A DNA stretch of 64,000 bases. Source: Paroedura picta (Eukaryota > Chordata > Lepidosauria > Squamata > Gekkonidae). Position numbers and translations under genes: made by a program. This document shows, one piece after another, positions 45,201 through 55,853 of the stretch (positions are counted from its first letter, which is position 1; every line of letters begins with the position of its first letter). Under the pieces are notes generated by a model. The model made no database searches. It was not told the origin of the DNA and saw only the letters and a list, made by a program, of their open reading frames with translations. The stretch lies in the NCBI RefSeq assembly GCF_049243985.1, contig NC_135377.1, positions 32,937,255-33,001,254 on the forward strand, written 5' to 3'.

Positions 45201-48200
45201 CAAGATTACAAGAGTGAAAGATGACCTCATGTCATCTCTGGCAGAGTTGCAATAGCAAAGTAGAGGCTCTTTTTTAAAAATAATATTTTCCTGCTTTGCA
45301 TTGGGGGGAGGAAAATGTACTTTGACACCTCTTTCCAGCTATTTGAAAGCTTCAATTGGAAACCTGATGATTAACAGAGCAGAGAATACTGACCATGATT
45401 CTTTGATCTCTGGACCAGCTGCTCATTTGCTTCCATTTTCAAGTCAAGGTGCTGGTTTTAAGCTTTAAAGTCCTTCATGGACTGGGACGCATCTCAGATA
45501 ATATTTTCTATATCTATTGGCAAAATTGGTTGTCACTCTAAGTCTCAATAATATCACCATCTTGTAGGGAAATGAAATCTATGTTAGGTAGGCCCAGGGC
45601 TTTTTTGCTGCTTCTCCGACACCTCAGAATCCTTTGCCAGAAAAAAGAAGATGTCTAATTTATTGCCATTCATGTAGCTGCTTAAAGCTGGATTTATCAA
45701 GAAGGCTTTAAAATTGCCTGGTAATTGATATCTTGATTGGACAAGTGACTTGTTGGTCATTTTGCTAGGCTTTGTTTTTACATTTGTGCTGTATTTAAAT
45801 TTTTAAATATTATTTTAAGATCTGATTTGTAAGCTAGTTAATGTTGGCTCACAGAGAAAAGTGGGACATGCATGTGTATATATACATCTTAACCATTGGT
45901 TAAATAATTTTAAAAGGGCCATGTAGGGCCTGGACAGCCACCCTGGGTGGTGTCTGGGTCAGCGGACCAATCCGGACGCGGCCAGCAAAGCTGGGTGCTT
46001 CCGGATTGGGACAGATTCGGACGGTTGCGCCACACGGACACCATTCCTGGCCCTCTGGAGAGGAGGGCACATGCCCAGGGAAGCCGCACACTGACTGGGG
46101 GGGGGCAGGAATGGTTTCCGTGCCACCCAGGCAGGCCGCAGGGCCGCGCTTGGCGCGCCAGGGGGAAGCGGCCGCAGCGGGGGAAGCCCTTTCAAAAGCC
46201 CATTCTTATGAACGGGCTTTGAAGCTAGTCAATAAAATTAAAATGTTTTTTTCCTTCTCCAAGTTGTTTTTGTAGAGCTTTTGATGACTAGTTTTCAAGT
46301 AATTTTTGGACTTGTTTTTCTGCTGCTGTTTTTATAAATTTATTGTATGGTTTTACTTGTGAGCCACCTCCAGCAACTCTCTGGAAGGAGACATATACAT
46401 TTGCTAAATAGGTAAATAAGTAAATAAGTAAGTAAATAAATAAATAAATAAGCCCCCCCCAGCTTTTTTCCTGCCCTTACTGCTATATCATAAAATGAGC
46501 TTTTAAAATAAATATATGCATTTCTCATATAATTGATTATTTTAACTTTGTATATGTAGAAATTGAATTATTAGGTCTGTATATTTTGATTCCTTGGACC
46601 TCTGGGCTCTTCATTCATGTTTTTTGTGTTAATTTTTTTCTCCCTTCTGGACAACAGAAATCCACTTTTGTAAGCATCGTTTTTTCTAACCTTTTTTGAT
46701 AGGATGCATTGTGTACCTTTCGTTTTTCTCCTGATGGAGTTACATGCTGCAAAAAGAACAGAAAGAGATTATCAGAATGAAGTGAATTCACTGAGTGAGT
46801 TCAGTGTTTGAACTGAGACAGAATTTGAACAGTTATGAGAGAAGTCAAGGAGCCAGGAGTTGGATCATACAACTGTTTCTGCACCACCATGAGGCAGTCT
46901 TTAAAGGCTATCCTATAGTAAGGATACACTTGGAAAATGTATTGTTGAAGGTTTTCATGGCTTGAATCAGCTGGATTTTGTAGTTTTCTCAGGCTGTGGG
47001 GTTCTCTTCTCTACCAGAACAGGACCCCATAAACTGAGTAAACTACACAAGCTATACACTTAGAGCTCTCTATTATGAACACGTTACAGTTAAGTGCACA
47101 TATTATTGTGCACATGGCACAACTGAAACAGTTGCCACAAATATTGAAAACCTGGCAATCATGTGTATGGGGGACACATGAACCTCCCAATATATACAGT
47201 CACCACTTTGTCTGAAAAGGACAACACATGTATATTCCAGACCACGTGTCCCAGAACCCTGAAATCAGGGCTTTGAAGCGGGACTATATGTGCATTGCCC
47301 CTTTCAGATAAAAACACAAATGTGTGTATTGGAAGGATTGTGTGTAGTGTGTTCCCCCTATACATATGATCAAGTGTAATGGCTGAAAAGGATTATCATC
47401 ATGACAATATATGCATGAGCTTGGTCTCTATAACTGTCTACAGCAAGACAATAGAAAAAAAGATTCAGAGAGAACATATCTCAATCCATCCACCTGAGTG
47501 TAGGAAGAATTTGAAACCTTGTTACACACTTGATATGCTGAGTGTGCTTGAGAGTGCCTGTGTAACTCTCTTGTATAGAACTTTTCTCTTAAAGAAATAA
47601 ATGTATACTGTTTTGCTCATGTGATTGATATTGGCATGTATATATTTTTTCTCATTCTAAATCCTAAGCATCAAGTATCTAGGTTTATATATTTTGTCTT
47701 CTATGGCAGTAGTCCCCAACCTTTTTATCACTGAGGACCGCTCAACACTTGACAATTTTACTGAGGCCCGGGGGGGGGGGTAGTCTACTCCTCTCCTCTC
47801 GACCACTGCCCTAACACTCTCTGTTGCAAAGACATCTGATTCTTACTCATTTTGCTCACTTATGGGTTCAATGTGCCTCACTATTTCTACAGCTGGGTTG
47901 AAGTGCACTTTTTGCCTTTTGCTGAGGGACATCGCCGCCACCGCCTGAGCCTCTGCTCTGTTTGCTTTCCTGCCAGAGCCCCTGACTTCTCACTGCCCGC
48001 TGGGGGGGGGGGCACTGCCAGCAGCAGCTGCCAGAGAGCACCAAAGGTGAGCTGGCAGAAGAGTGGCAGGGCAGCCCCCAAGGCAGCAGCGAGGGAGGAG
48101 GACGAGGAGGAGCCGCGGCCCGGAACCAACTGATCTACGGGCCAGTACTGGTCCTCAGACCGGGGGTTGGGGACCGCAACGGTATGGTTGCTCAGAGTAA

Positions 48201-51200
48201 AAACGATAGAAATTATTTATTTATTTCATTTATACCCCACCTTTCTATCCAGTGGGGACCCAAAGCAACTTACATGTTCTTCTCTCTACCTTTTTATCCT
48301 CACAAGTGTCAGTAGAGTTTGAATTTGCAAAAAGGAGCAGAGCACTAGTTGCTTAAAAGAATAAAATAATTTTATTGTGATGAGAAATAATTTTGTGTAG
48401 AAAGGAGAAAGTAAAAGACCTAATTAACTGTTGTCATTCTTCTGCTCAGGAGGCAAGCAGGCAGGAAGTGAGTTCAAAAGAGCAGGAAGTCTCCAATTAA
48501 GCCAATCAGAACATTGGAGAAGACTATTTGAAAAACATCATAACACTCTTATTATAACTATGCTAAATAAGCTCCTCCAATGCCCCCTGTAGGAGATTCT
48601 TCACATGCTTTTGAATCATGTACACCAGTGGTCCCCAACCCGCTTGGCGCCGGGCCGCGGCTCCCTCTCCCCGCCCCCCCGCAGTAAAAAACTTCCCAGG
48701 CTGCAAGTTTGTGGCCCGAGAAGCTTCTTACTGCGGGAGGGGGGGGAGAGGGAATCAGGGCTGTGCCTGCGCACTTTCGCGCATGCGCGATTTCGGCCGC
48801 GCATGCGTGATGCGCGGGCGGGCTGTTGCCCTGCCGGTCCCCAGCCTCAAAAAAGTTGGGGACCACTGATGTACACTATAGATTTTGCATATCCCAACAA
48901 CAACCCTGGACGGTAGCTTAGGCTGAGAATTTGTGACTGGCCCAAGATCACCTTCCATGACAGAGTGGGGCTTTGAGCCTGAAAACAGAAATAGTGCTGT
49001 TTTCTAAACATTGAAGATGCGCACCCCAAATCAAAATGACCTTGCACATCTCCATTTACCAGACTGGGCTGCAAGTTTATTAGTATGCTGAACACTCCAG
49101 ATGAGTTCATGTTGATTTATAATGAAGTTAATATAGAATCCTCAGTAGAATATAAATACAAGAAAGCAGTATCTGTGCTATGAACATCAACCAGGAAACT
49201 ATTAATAAAGTCCATAACTGCTTCTGTAAAAATATATATTTCTTAGTGTTTCATAATTGTTTATACATTAATTTTGTGCACCTATTTTTTTTGGGGGGGT
49301 ATCAATAGCATTATACTACGTTGGGAGAACTGCAGCATAGTCTGTGTATCTTTTATACAACAGAGAATAGCAAACAGGCTGTTATGGCTAATCTCAGCAG
49401 CTGCAGGTGTTTTACAGACAGCAGCCCACTCTAGGGTTGCCAGGTACCCCTGGCCCTTAGCAGGGGATGGAGGGTAGGGTTGCCAGCTCCAGGTGGACGA
49501 ACTCCTGGAGATTTGTGGATGGAGACTGGGGAGGGCAGGGACCACAGTGAACAGAGTCAGCCTTCAGAGCATCCATTTTCTTCAGGGGAAATGATATCAG
49601 TAGTATGGAGATGAGCTGTAATTCTGGGGATCCCCAGGCTGGCACTGTAACACACTCTTAAATATGTAGGTCTCCCTCAGGAAGTCACCTAGGTCTTTGA
49701 TGGGAGCAAAACTGGTCAGTAAATGACTGCCAGCCATTTAAACCTCAGAGCATGGCATGTCTGCTTGTCAGCTGCTAAGTTTAAAACGTTCTGTTTAACT
49801 CCCTCTGCTTCCAAGCAGATGGAAGCAAAACAGTCTGCTAAAATGGCTGGCAACTATTTTACCCCAATAGCAGGCTGAGTATGCTGATCTGCTGTTAGGC
49901 TGAAATGATTCAATGGTCCATTTGGTTTCCCCCTGCCTGGAAGCAGGGTGGCACTAAATGGACTGTTTAAATGACTCACAGCCATTTAAACCTAACAGCT
50001 GAGAGATGGACCCACCAAGCTGTTCAGTTTAAATGGCTGGCAGTCATTGCAGCCTAACAGTGGAGCAGATGTGCCCATCTGCTGCTATGGTCGTGATTTA
50101 TCATTTTCTGAACACTGGGTGCTGCCTTGAGCTCAAAATCTCTGGGGTTCATCTGCATTGATTCCTAATCCTAGATGTCCATGGGAGGCTGTGCTTTCTC
50201 ACAACTGAGGGGATTGCAGGCAACACACACCCAGAGGTGCTATCTGTCCCTAGTGCCCTTAGTCCCAGGCTAAAAAGATACAAGGCAGACTGCATTGTTT
50301 AGGCATGGGAGAGAGAAGTGGTCGAAGAAACAAGACTGGGGAAAGATTTTCTTATGATTCAATTTTTGTTTCTTTCAAAAGCTATATGGGAGTGTGGGGG
50401 CACCATTGGGGTGGCATGTCGACAGTCATGCCTCCCCCTTGGCTTAGATGATTATTATACTCCTGTCAGAAGTGAAAAGATAAGGAAACTGAACGGGCAT
50501 TTTTTAAAAAAGTACAATGCACTAAATATAGGTTGTCCCAAAATGTTTCCACAAGGAAGTTTCAGTTCATGACAATTCCTAGTGACAATTCCACCTGAAT
50601 AATTTCCTGGTGATCTGACAGAGATAACCATGTACTCCTGGTCTGAGTTTGCAGGAAAAAAAATTAGATTAGCTGGTTCTTTACACAAAGATACCCCCCC
50701 TGGCTTATGGAATGATAAATTGTTGTTCTTGTGAATGCATATGGATCTTTGTCTGAACCGTGCTCTTTGTGACAGGCTAGCACTAAGCTTAGCTACACAT
50801 TCAGCCTGAAGACCCCTGTTTGCAAACAGCTCCTTCTTTGATCCACTGGGCCACACACAATTGAACAGAGCCACAGTCCATATCGAATTATACTGCATCT
50901 GTTTTATAGTATTCCTCACATTACATTTTATCACTTTAATTGTGACTTTGTAGCCCTAGAAAGAAAGGTATATCAAGTCCCATAATTGCACTCTGTTTAT
51001 TCCCCTGGAAACATTGAGATGTTTGCCTGTATTCTCTCTGGGGAAGGGGGGGGGACAAATCACTACACAGCAAGTACAGTGCAGCTGAGAAGGCATCTAA
51101 ATGTATCGTTGTGAAGATCCCCCCCCCCCACACCCATGCCATTTCAATAAAGCCCACAGCCCCAGCAATAACTTTGACTGACTGGTACTCACATTTTGAT

Positions 51201-51256
51201 GAAATCACAGTGAACACTTCTAAATTTTCATCACTGCAGCTGTATATCTGGTGCAT
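39204..51256 (-). CDS. VXN: VXN (vexin), five coding exons, divergent
   Basis: Exons in transcript order: 51256-51193, 46746-46691, 41776-41608, 40608-40392, 39390-39204; 693 nt, 230 residues plus TGA (human about 207). The start MHQIYSCSDENLEVF and the end LLRKIWMKHKKKAEYLGATN then GAFEAD match human vexin closely. The middle is weakly conserved: exon 2 reads CNSIRRKTKGTQCILSKK (human SSPARRRAKSSQHLLTKN), exon 3 starts VV as in human and has HLQSRQKGFFPNP, and exon 4 has TSRAIHLYDFPF. All four junctions are in phase with AG acceptors and GT donors (GTGAGT, GTTAGA, GTAAGT, GTAAAG). An upstream in-frame start at 51298 is possible but not conserved. Vexin promotes neurogenesis in vertebrate embryos; no enzymatic domain is known. 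Confidence 0.85.
41455..41580 (-). mobile_element. Penelope-type repeat fragment in VXN intron 3
   Basis: agaacaaagttcaagtccag, tggcacatttaggatac, then ttcaaggtctcgtgtgcatg and catacttctttagatac: the same module as at 20170-20330. It ends about 30 bp from the VXN exon 3 donor. Confidence 0.5.
41938..42221 (+). mobile_element. tRNA-derived SINE with BovB-like tail, copy 2
   Basis: Very similar to copy 1 across its length. A near-match target duplication (ataagaaggga before, ataagtgaaggga after) supports retroposition. It lies in VXN intron 2. Confidence 0.88.
42290..43140 (+). mobile_element. LINE 3' region (L2/CR1-like), decayed
   Basis: The 3' end at 43060-43140 (acatgttgtgaaccaccctg, agatggcgggtcc, gcagtttataaatgtgac) is the usual LINE 3' UTR ending. 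Upstream sequence (tgcagagagccttccacagc and nearby) fits its long 3' UTR. It is followed directly by the TACA microsatellite. Confidence 0.55.
43155..43250. repeat. (TACA)n microsatellite
   Basis: About 24 near-perfect ATAC/TACA units directly after a LINE tail, probably grown from it. Confidence 0.97.
43876..44015 (-). mobile_element. tRNA-derived SINE fragment
   Basis: The reverse complement includes gagccgggtttgaatctcc (B box) and ctcagcttcacctatctcac. Same family as 8098-8335. Confidence 0.7.
44624..44900 (-). mobile_element. tRNA-derived SINE with BovB-like tail, copy 3
   Basis: Minus-strand copy: the tail gtaaaggtaaaggtatcccc is at the left, and the tRNA-like head ending in ccacaagaagctc is at the right. 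It lies in VXN intron 2. Confidence 0.88.
45430..45900 (+). mobile_element. LINE ORF2 C-terminal remnant
   Basis: aaggtgctggttttaagctt then taaagtccttcatggactgg translates to VLVLSFKVLHGLG, the same C-terminal ORF2 motif as in the 8560-10740 element. It is decayed throughout. Confidence 0.55.
45905..46225. repeat. GC-rich unclassified repeat-like block
   Basis: A sharp GC-rich island about 320 bp long in AT-rich VXN intron 2, bounded by ttttaaaagggcc on the left and gcccattcttatgaacgggc on the right. The right boundary is a small hairpin (gcccattc/gaacgggc). It is not near any gene start, so it is more likely a mobile element than a promoter. Confidence 0.4.
46240..46455 (+). mobile_element. 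LINE 3' tail with TAAA repeats
   Basis: ttgtgagccacctccagcaactctctggaaggag is the LINE ending, followed by (TAAA/TAAG)n to about 46452. It lies about 240 bp from VXN exon 2. Confidence 0.55.
47707..48179. mobile_element. hAT-type MITE, more diverged
   Basis: Starts CAGTAGTCCCCAACC and ends GGTTGGGGACCGCAA. Flanks ttctatgg and cggtatgg match at 5 of 8 bases. The interior has G-runs and a purine-rich GAGGAGGACGAGGAGG stretch. Likely an older copy of the same family. Confidence 0.75.
48213..48985 (-). mobile_element. Two tRNA-SINE fragments around a gap
   Basis: 48213-48305 has the SINE tail half (tttataccccacctttctat, ccagtggggaccc, tttttatcctcacaa) and 48886-48985 the head half (aacaacaaccctgg, cttaggctgagaat, tgactggcccaagatcacc). 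Together they look like one minus-strand SINE split by about 580 bp that includes the MITE at 48626-48868. Two separate insertions are also possible. Confidence 0.5.
48626..48868. mobile_element. hAT-type MITE with perfect 8-bp target duplication
   Basis: Ends are CAGTGGTCCCCAACC and GTTGGGGACCACTG. The duplication atgtacac is identical at 48618-48625 and 48869-48876. It is the closest relative here of 11097-11457: both share ctgcgggagggggg-like and gcgcatgcg blocks, in opposite orientation. Confidence 0.93.
49432..49650 (+). repeat. Unclassified 'gttgccagctcc' repeat, copy 2
   Basis: Shares blocks with the copy at 2130-2430: gggttgccagctccaggtgg, catccattttcttcagggg, tggagatgagctgtaattct. 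The first 40 bp contains a second partial start (gggttgccaggtacccctgg). Confidence 0.5.
49700..50105. repeat. Diverged tandem repeat, ~130-bp units with palindromic core
   Basis: About three diverged units. Each contains a block like atgactgccagccatttaaa (49723-49742, 49970-49992) or its reverse complement (tttaaatggctggcagtcat, about 50029-50048), with ctgctgttagg-like and tggaagcaggg-like segments between. I do not know the family. Confidence 0.55.
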
Positions 51257-51600
51257 TTTTTCACCTCTCTCTCCTGGCTGCCTATCAGCTTCATGCAACT
51301 GCTCTGAACTTCTAGTAAATAGGTTTCACTAATCCCATCTGGCTCCGTGATCATTGTCCAGGTCCACAAAGGACAGACTGATGCTGTGATCTCATCTCAT
51401 TCCATATTCTTCATTGCCACATTTTCTACCCTCGTCTGCCTTTGTATGAATTCTGCTCACGCCAGGGTTGATTTAGCTGCTCCTTAAAGCCACTGCCATG
51501 CTAGTAATATTTTCTTTGCATAGCTCCTCTTATTACCACACAGTTTGCAGGCGCACCCTCCGGAATAATAAGCGGCAAAGTACTGGAGGAATGTGGGCAT
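50930..51600. promoter_or_regulatory. VXN: VXN first exon and 5' flank, no CpG island
   Basis: The sequence around the VXN start codon (51256) is unique but not CpG-rich, so the promoter may be tissue-specific or lie upstream behind a non-coding exon. No TATA box was chosen with confidence. Confidence 0.35.
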
Positions 51601-52198
51601 GTTCCTTGCAGATTGTGAATGATAAATTATTTAAAATGTCATTGAAGTAAACACTTCAAAGGTTTTCTTTTGTGGCATTTATTGATATCCTTCGGCTAAA
51701 GAAACAGGCATGTTCCTTTCTATAAAACAAGCAGTTAGTAGTTAATACATGCTGCAAGGGAAACAGTTTTGTATGCCAGTGGGCTAAAATGCTCCAACAA
51801 CAGCCAAGCCCTCGCAGAGGTCAACATTTTCAAATATAGACGCCGACTCTTAAGCACTGCAAGCCTACAGCTAGTCCTTTTAATCGTTGGCCTGGTGTGC
51901 CTTGAGCTCCTGCTAAAACCAATAGACACCAGCTATAATTCTATATCCACTTACTCAGGAGGAAAGCCCACCAAAATCACCGGGCCTTTCCCCCACTTTG
52001 ATCCTTAGGTATTTGAGGTAATTCACTTTAGGGTTTTCATTTTCAGCAATCATCATAGTAACGAGCATATTCAGTTTTATAAATCTTTTTCAGGAAGGAT
52101 GTTGAGAAGATATAATGTATAAGTATAAAGGCATTCTTCAGCTACCTGGTGCATGATCTCATAGAAGAAAATTGGCTGTCACCGTCATGATGAAATTA

Positions 52199-52408
52199 CA
52201 GTATTTGCTGGCGTATAAGACTACTTCCCCCCCCCCCCTGAAAAACATGCCAAGTGGGGGGGTCGTCCTATACGCCGGGTGCACTTCAGTTGGGATAGAC
52301 ATAGTGGCCCATAGTACTGTAATGTAATGTAACAAGCTCTATATTTTGAGTGGAAATGTTGGGGGGTTGTCTTATACACCCAGTCTTCTTATACGCCGGC
52401 AAATACGG
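52199..52408. mobile_element. MITE with 'GTATTTGCYGGCGTATAAG' ends and TA flanks
   Basis: The left end CAGTATTTGCTGGCGTATAA is the inverse of the right end, which read backwards is CCGTATTTGCCGGCGTATAA. TA flanks both sides. The interior repeats the motif (cctatacgccgggtgcac, tacacccagtcttcttatac). A C-run occupies 52230-52239. Superfamily uncertain; TA flanks suggest Tc1/mariner-like. Confidence 0.75.
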
Positions 52409-52494
52409 TAAACATTTAAGGGAAAACACATATACTGAGCAAATTAGCCAAAAACAGGTGGTGTATTTTTTTGCTCTACAGGAAAGAGCCCTAT

Positions 52495-52727
52495 TCACAT
52501 GTTTCAGAGAACATATGTACAAACCTCCATGTGTGTAAGCATAGTTGTTTCTAAGGAAGTGTCAATCCATGTTCAACTTGACAAATATAACTGGGGAGTC
52601 AGGACCAGTGCCGGCATAAATATGGGGTCTAAATCACATGTTCAGCCGGATGTGTGTTCGATGTCACATGAGAATTACTTAAGTGTCTACCGTACACAGA
52701 TAACCTGTAACTTGTGAATCAGGCTAC
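52495..52727. repeat. Palindrome-containing interspersed repeat, copy 2
   Basis: Diverged relative of 1596-1918: ttctaaggaagtgtcaatcc, ggaccagtgccgg, tctaaatcacatgttcagcc, gagaattact, ctgtaacttgtgaatcaggc. The second arm of the palindrome is mostly missing here. Confidence 0.55.
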
Positions 52728-52869
52728 AAACAAAAAGAATTTAAGGGAATATTTGCCTCTCTTGTTGACACAGCCTCAAGACAGCAAATGTATAATGGTG
52801 TGAAGGGGAAAGGCTGTTGTACTAGAAAACACTGGCATGTTTAAAATGTTCCGAAAGCAATCAATACAA

Positions 52870-53180
52870 TCAGCTCAAAGTCCGATTCGTTTTTGATTTA
52901 TTATGCCACATGTTCTGCTTGTATGACCGATGCCGTTAGCGTCAGACGAGGCTGGCTTGTTCATCTGTCTCTGTCCACTTCTTCCTGAACACAAACACGC
53001 TAAACAGATGGGGAATTTCATGGCCACAAATGGAATTGTTTATCCTCCCATTGTTCTTGTGTCAAGCAATCAAACCAAATCCATTACTGACTAATAAAAA
53101 GATCAGCGCCCTATCCATTCATCGGCGAGCAGAACAGAGTTTATGCAGAAGGGATTTCAAAGCTTTCAAAAATGATCAGA
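52870..53180. promoter_or_regulatory. Unique block upstream of VXN, candidate enhancer
   Basis: Non-repetitive sequence of even composition about 1.6-1.9 kb upstream of the VXN start, with a SOX-type site CCATTGTTCT (53048-53057) and CAGATG E-box-like sequence (about 53005). Vexin is a neural gene, so a neural enhancer would make sense, but nothing here proves it. Confidence 0.3.
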
Positions 53181-53379
53181 AATAATAGGGGCTCACATGA
53201 AACCACAGACAAAAATGGAAAGCTGCAACAAATTTAGTCTCTCTTTCCCCCATCTGCTAATTGTAAGATACCCAGTAAGGAAGATGCTTACAAGAGAACA
53301 CCCAGCTCAATTAAAATGTAGCCATTAATATTAAGGCATTAGTCTATTTCCCCCCTGATTTGTAAAGCATTTTTTATTC

Positions 53380-53585
53380 TGTATGGCAGAGTGGTTAGAG
53401 TGTCAGTCTAGGATTTGGGAGAGCTGGGTTTAAATCCTCAGTCTGCCATGGAAACTTGCCGAGTGACCTCAGGCTTTATCTTTCTCAGGTAGTACTTCTT
53501 GTTAGGATAAAATGGAGGAGACGAAATGTAGTTGTGTAAGCTGCTTTATGCTCCACTGGGGATAAAAGTGTGGTATAAATTAATA
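53380..53585 (+). mobile_element. tRNA-derived SINE
   Basis: Head: tggcagagtggttagagtgt; B-box region: tgggtttaaatcctcagtct; tail: gtaagctgctttatgctcc then actggggataaaagtgtgg and tataaatta. Confidence 0.8.
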
Positions 53586-53961
53586 CACCAATATAATTTT
53601 GGTTTCCAGGTGTTAGAATAAGCACTAATTTTAATGTCCATTTCAGAACAGTTGTGCACAACACTTTGGCTAAAGCAGTGCCACTGAACATTTGTGGTGA
53701 ATTCTCCTTCCACATACAATAAAGCTTAGAACATCCAATAGCACCCACCCTTCCTAACTTACATTTTGTAGCTGCTAGTGAACTGCCAATTTCTGTCAAC
53801 TTTCACCTCTGCTCAGAAGGGGGGAGCACAAAATGTAATTGTAATTGCTACAGTGGAAATGTTTGAACCTCTGCAGGGTTGATGTTTGTGACCATCCTAT
53901 GAGTCATTAGTGGCATACCTAACCTATTTGGCACCCTGGACAGATAATTTTAACACCTCCC

Positions 53962-54120
53962 TTTACTTATTTTTTGCTGTCAAGTCACAGCTGACTTATG
54001 GTGATCTCATAGAGTTTTCCAGGCAACAAATGTTCAGAGTTGGTTTGCTATTGCCTGCCTCCATGTCAGCCCTCTCAGCTTCCTGATATCTGATGAGATC
54101 AGTCTCTGCTGGGGCTATGA
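53962..54120 (-). mobile_element. 5S rRNA-derived SINE, copy 2
   Basis: The reverse complement reads ctgatctcatcagatatcag, gaagctgag, then ggcaggcaatagcaaacc and atcaccataagtcagctgtg, then acttgacagcaaa. It has the 5S head, the aaacc body and the BovB-type tail of the copy at 19683-19893. Confidence 0.8.
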
Positions 54121-54178
54121 CTTCAGAGGGGAAACTGCGTCCAACAGACTGCTGACCTTGCTTCTCCACTGGGGAGTG

Positions 54179-54340
54179 ATTAAAGAATCTTAGAGTTGGA
54201 ACGGAACTTCGGGGTCTAGTCCAACCCCCTGCAGAATGCAGGAAATTCATAACTACCTGCCCACCCACAGTGACCCCAATTCCATGCCTGGATTATGCCC
54301 CCCCCTCAAGTCTGGTCTGGAGGAAATTCACCTCCTGACC
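54179..54340 (-). mobile_element. CR1 LINE fragment
   Basis: gaatcttagagttggaacgg followed by ggtctagtccaaccccctgc and aatgcaggaaattcat is the reverse complement of the familiar amniote CR1 3' region. Confidence 0.7.
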
Positions 54341-55840
54341 CCAAAATGGTGATCAGCATTTCCCTGGACATTCAAGAAAAGACCACAAGTGCCAAGCATC
54401 CCTTCTACCTAGCCACTTACAATCTGCCTAAATGCACAGAATCCAACCCGTCTGCTTCCAGAAGCAAGTATCTGCTTTATAGATGGAACATGAAACGCCC
54501 AACTGCAAGACATAGAAGGTGGCCTGGCCATGTCTGGCTGGTCACTCTACCAGTGTCAGCTGCCTGATCTATTGCTACTGCTTGGAAGGCTACAGCTTTA
54601 GGCATGTTAAATCATCTGCCCTTTCTACACATTTCTGGATAATTAACGGATGCAGGACCATGGGCAAGCACATCTACCTCCTCATCCTACCTGCACACTT
54701 AGGAAATGTAACAAGCTAGAAACGGCACACTTTCAGTTATATACAGAATAAATTCAGCCAAATAACTACTGTTAAGGCACACAGCCCTGCACTGGTACTT
54801 TGCTCTGCTACAAAGCTGCTATGGGCCAGGCATTATGACAGCATGCTTCCTAGAAAGCTCTGATCACTGCTGGAGGTTGTAGCAAAGACAACTACTGCAG
54901 CTTTTATCACAGAGATCTTGTTATGAAGAATTTGACGAAGCAGATCTTTTAAAGACCTTTGTGCATGCAAACTAGGAGCAACAGAATTTTCCTTCTCATT
55001 TCCTTTCTGCCGCCATTTAATCTAAAGTTAAACTAAATGGCTCCAACTCGCCCTACCTCTTTGTTTTTGTGCCAGAAATGAGTGTTTGCATGTGTGTAAA
55101 TATAGCCATACTTCCTTTTTACTGCATCAGGTCATTTCCTAAAGAAAAACATACACACACGTGGGGTAGAGAATACAGCTGTGTCCACAGAAATACCAAC
55201 AATGCCAGACGACGATTGGTGCGCTTGAAGCCCCAAGAAGCAAGTGACACTACAATGGAAGAGGGCAGCAGCACATTGGAGCCCCTGACAATCAATCAAT
55301 CTTTAAGAGGTGCTATTCATTTTAGCTGCAGCTGTAAATCAGCATCTGAATGCCAAGTAGTGAACTTAAGGCCTTTGGGACCAACATTCAAGTTTGCGTA
55401 TCTCATTAAAAGTGCAAAATTCAGCTCACAGGTCATTGGGGTGACTGAGGACTCTTTGCTATATGCAAGTGAGGCTTCTGGCAAAACAAACCCCTTTCTA
55501 CACAAGGGTGAGTATGGTTGAAACAGGCGATAGCTTATAAACAACAACTTTTCTCTCAGGTATAAGCCCAAGAAGTTCTCAAAGCAGGCCAGGGCAGTGT
55601 GTGTGTCTGGTGCCTGTACAATCTGGGGATAAATAGACATGTTCCACCATCTCCTCCTTCCAGTGTCAATCACAAGCAATAAATTGACTTCCTGCATCCG
55701 GCTTGCTGATGCATGAGTCCAAACACTGAGTGGGTGGGTAACAATCTCATTGAGCCAAGAGAACAATGCAGTCATAAAAAGGCTTTATCATGTGATTGGT
55801 TGTGAATGAGAAGTGGAATAGAAGACAGTATTCCTAACTT
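54340..55840. other. Intergenic between VXN and ADHFE1
   Basis: No gene recognised. Open frames on both strands at 55069-55775 have no family resemblance I can see and overlap each other. Confidence 0.4.
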
Positions 55841-55847
55841 GTAAAGT

Positions 55848-55853
55848 TTTATT
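55848..55853 (-). promoter_or_regulatory. ADHFE1: Candidate ADHFE1 polyadenylation signal
   Basis: Plus-strand TTTATT is AATAAA on the gene strand, about 285 nt after the ADHFE1 stop codon. Confidence 0.6.

Noticed and set aside
50455-50934. 159-codon minus-strand frame next to VXN exon 1
   Set aside because: It has no similarity to vexin or any family I know, and it lies in VXN intron 1.
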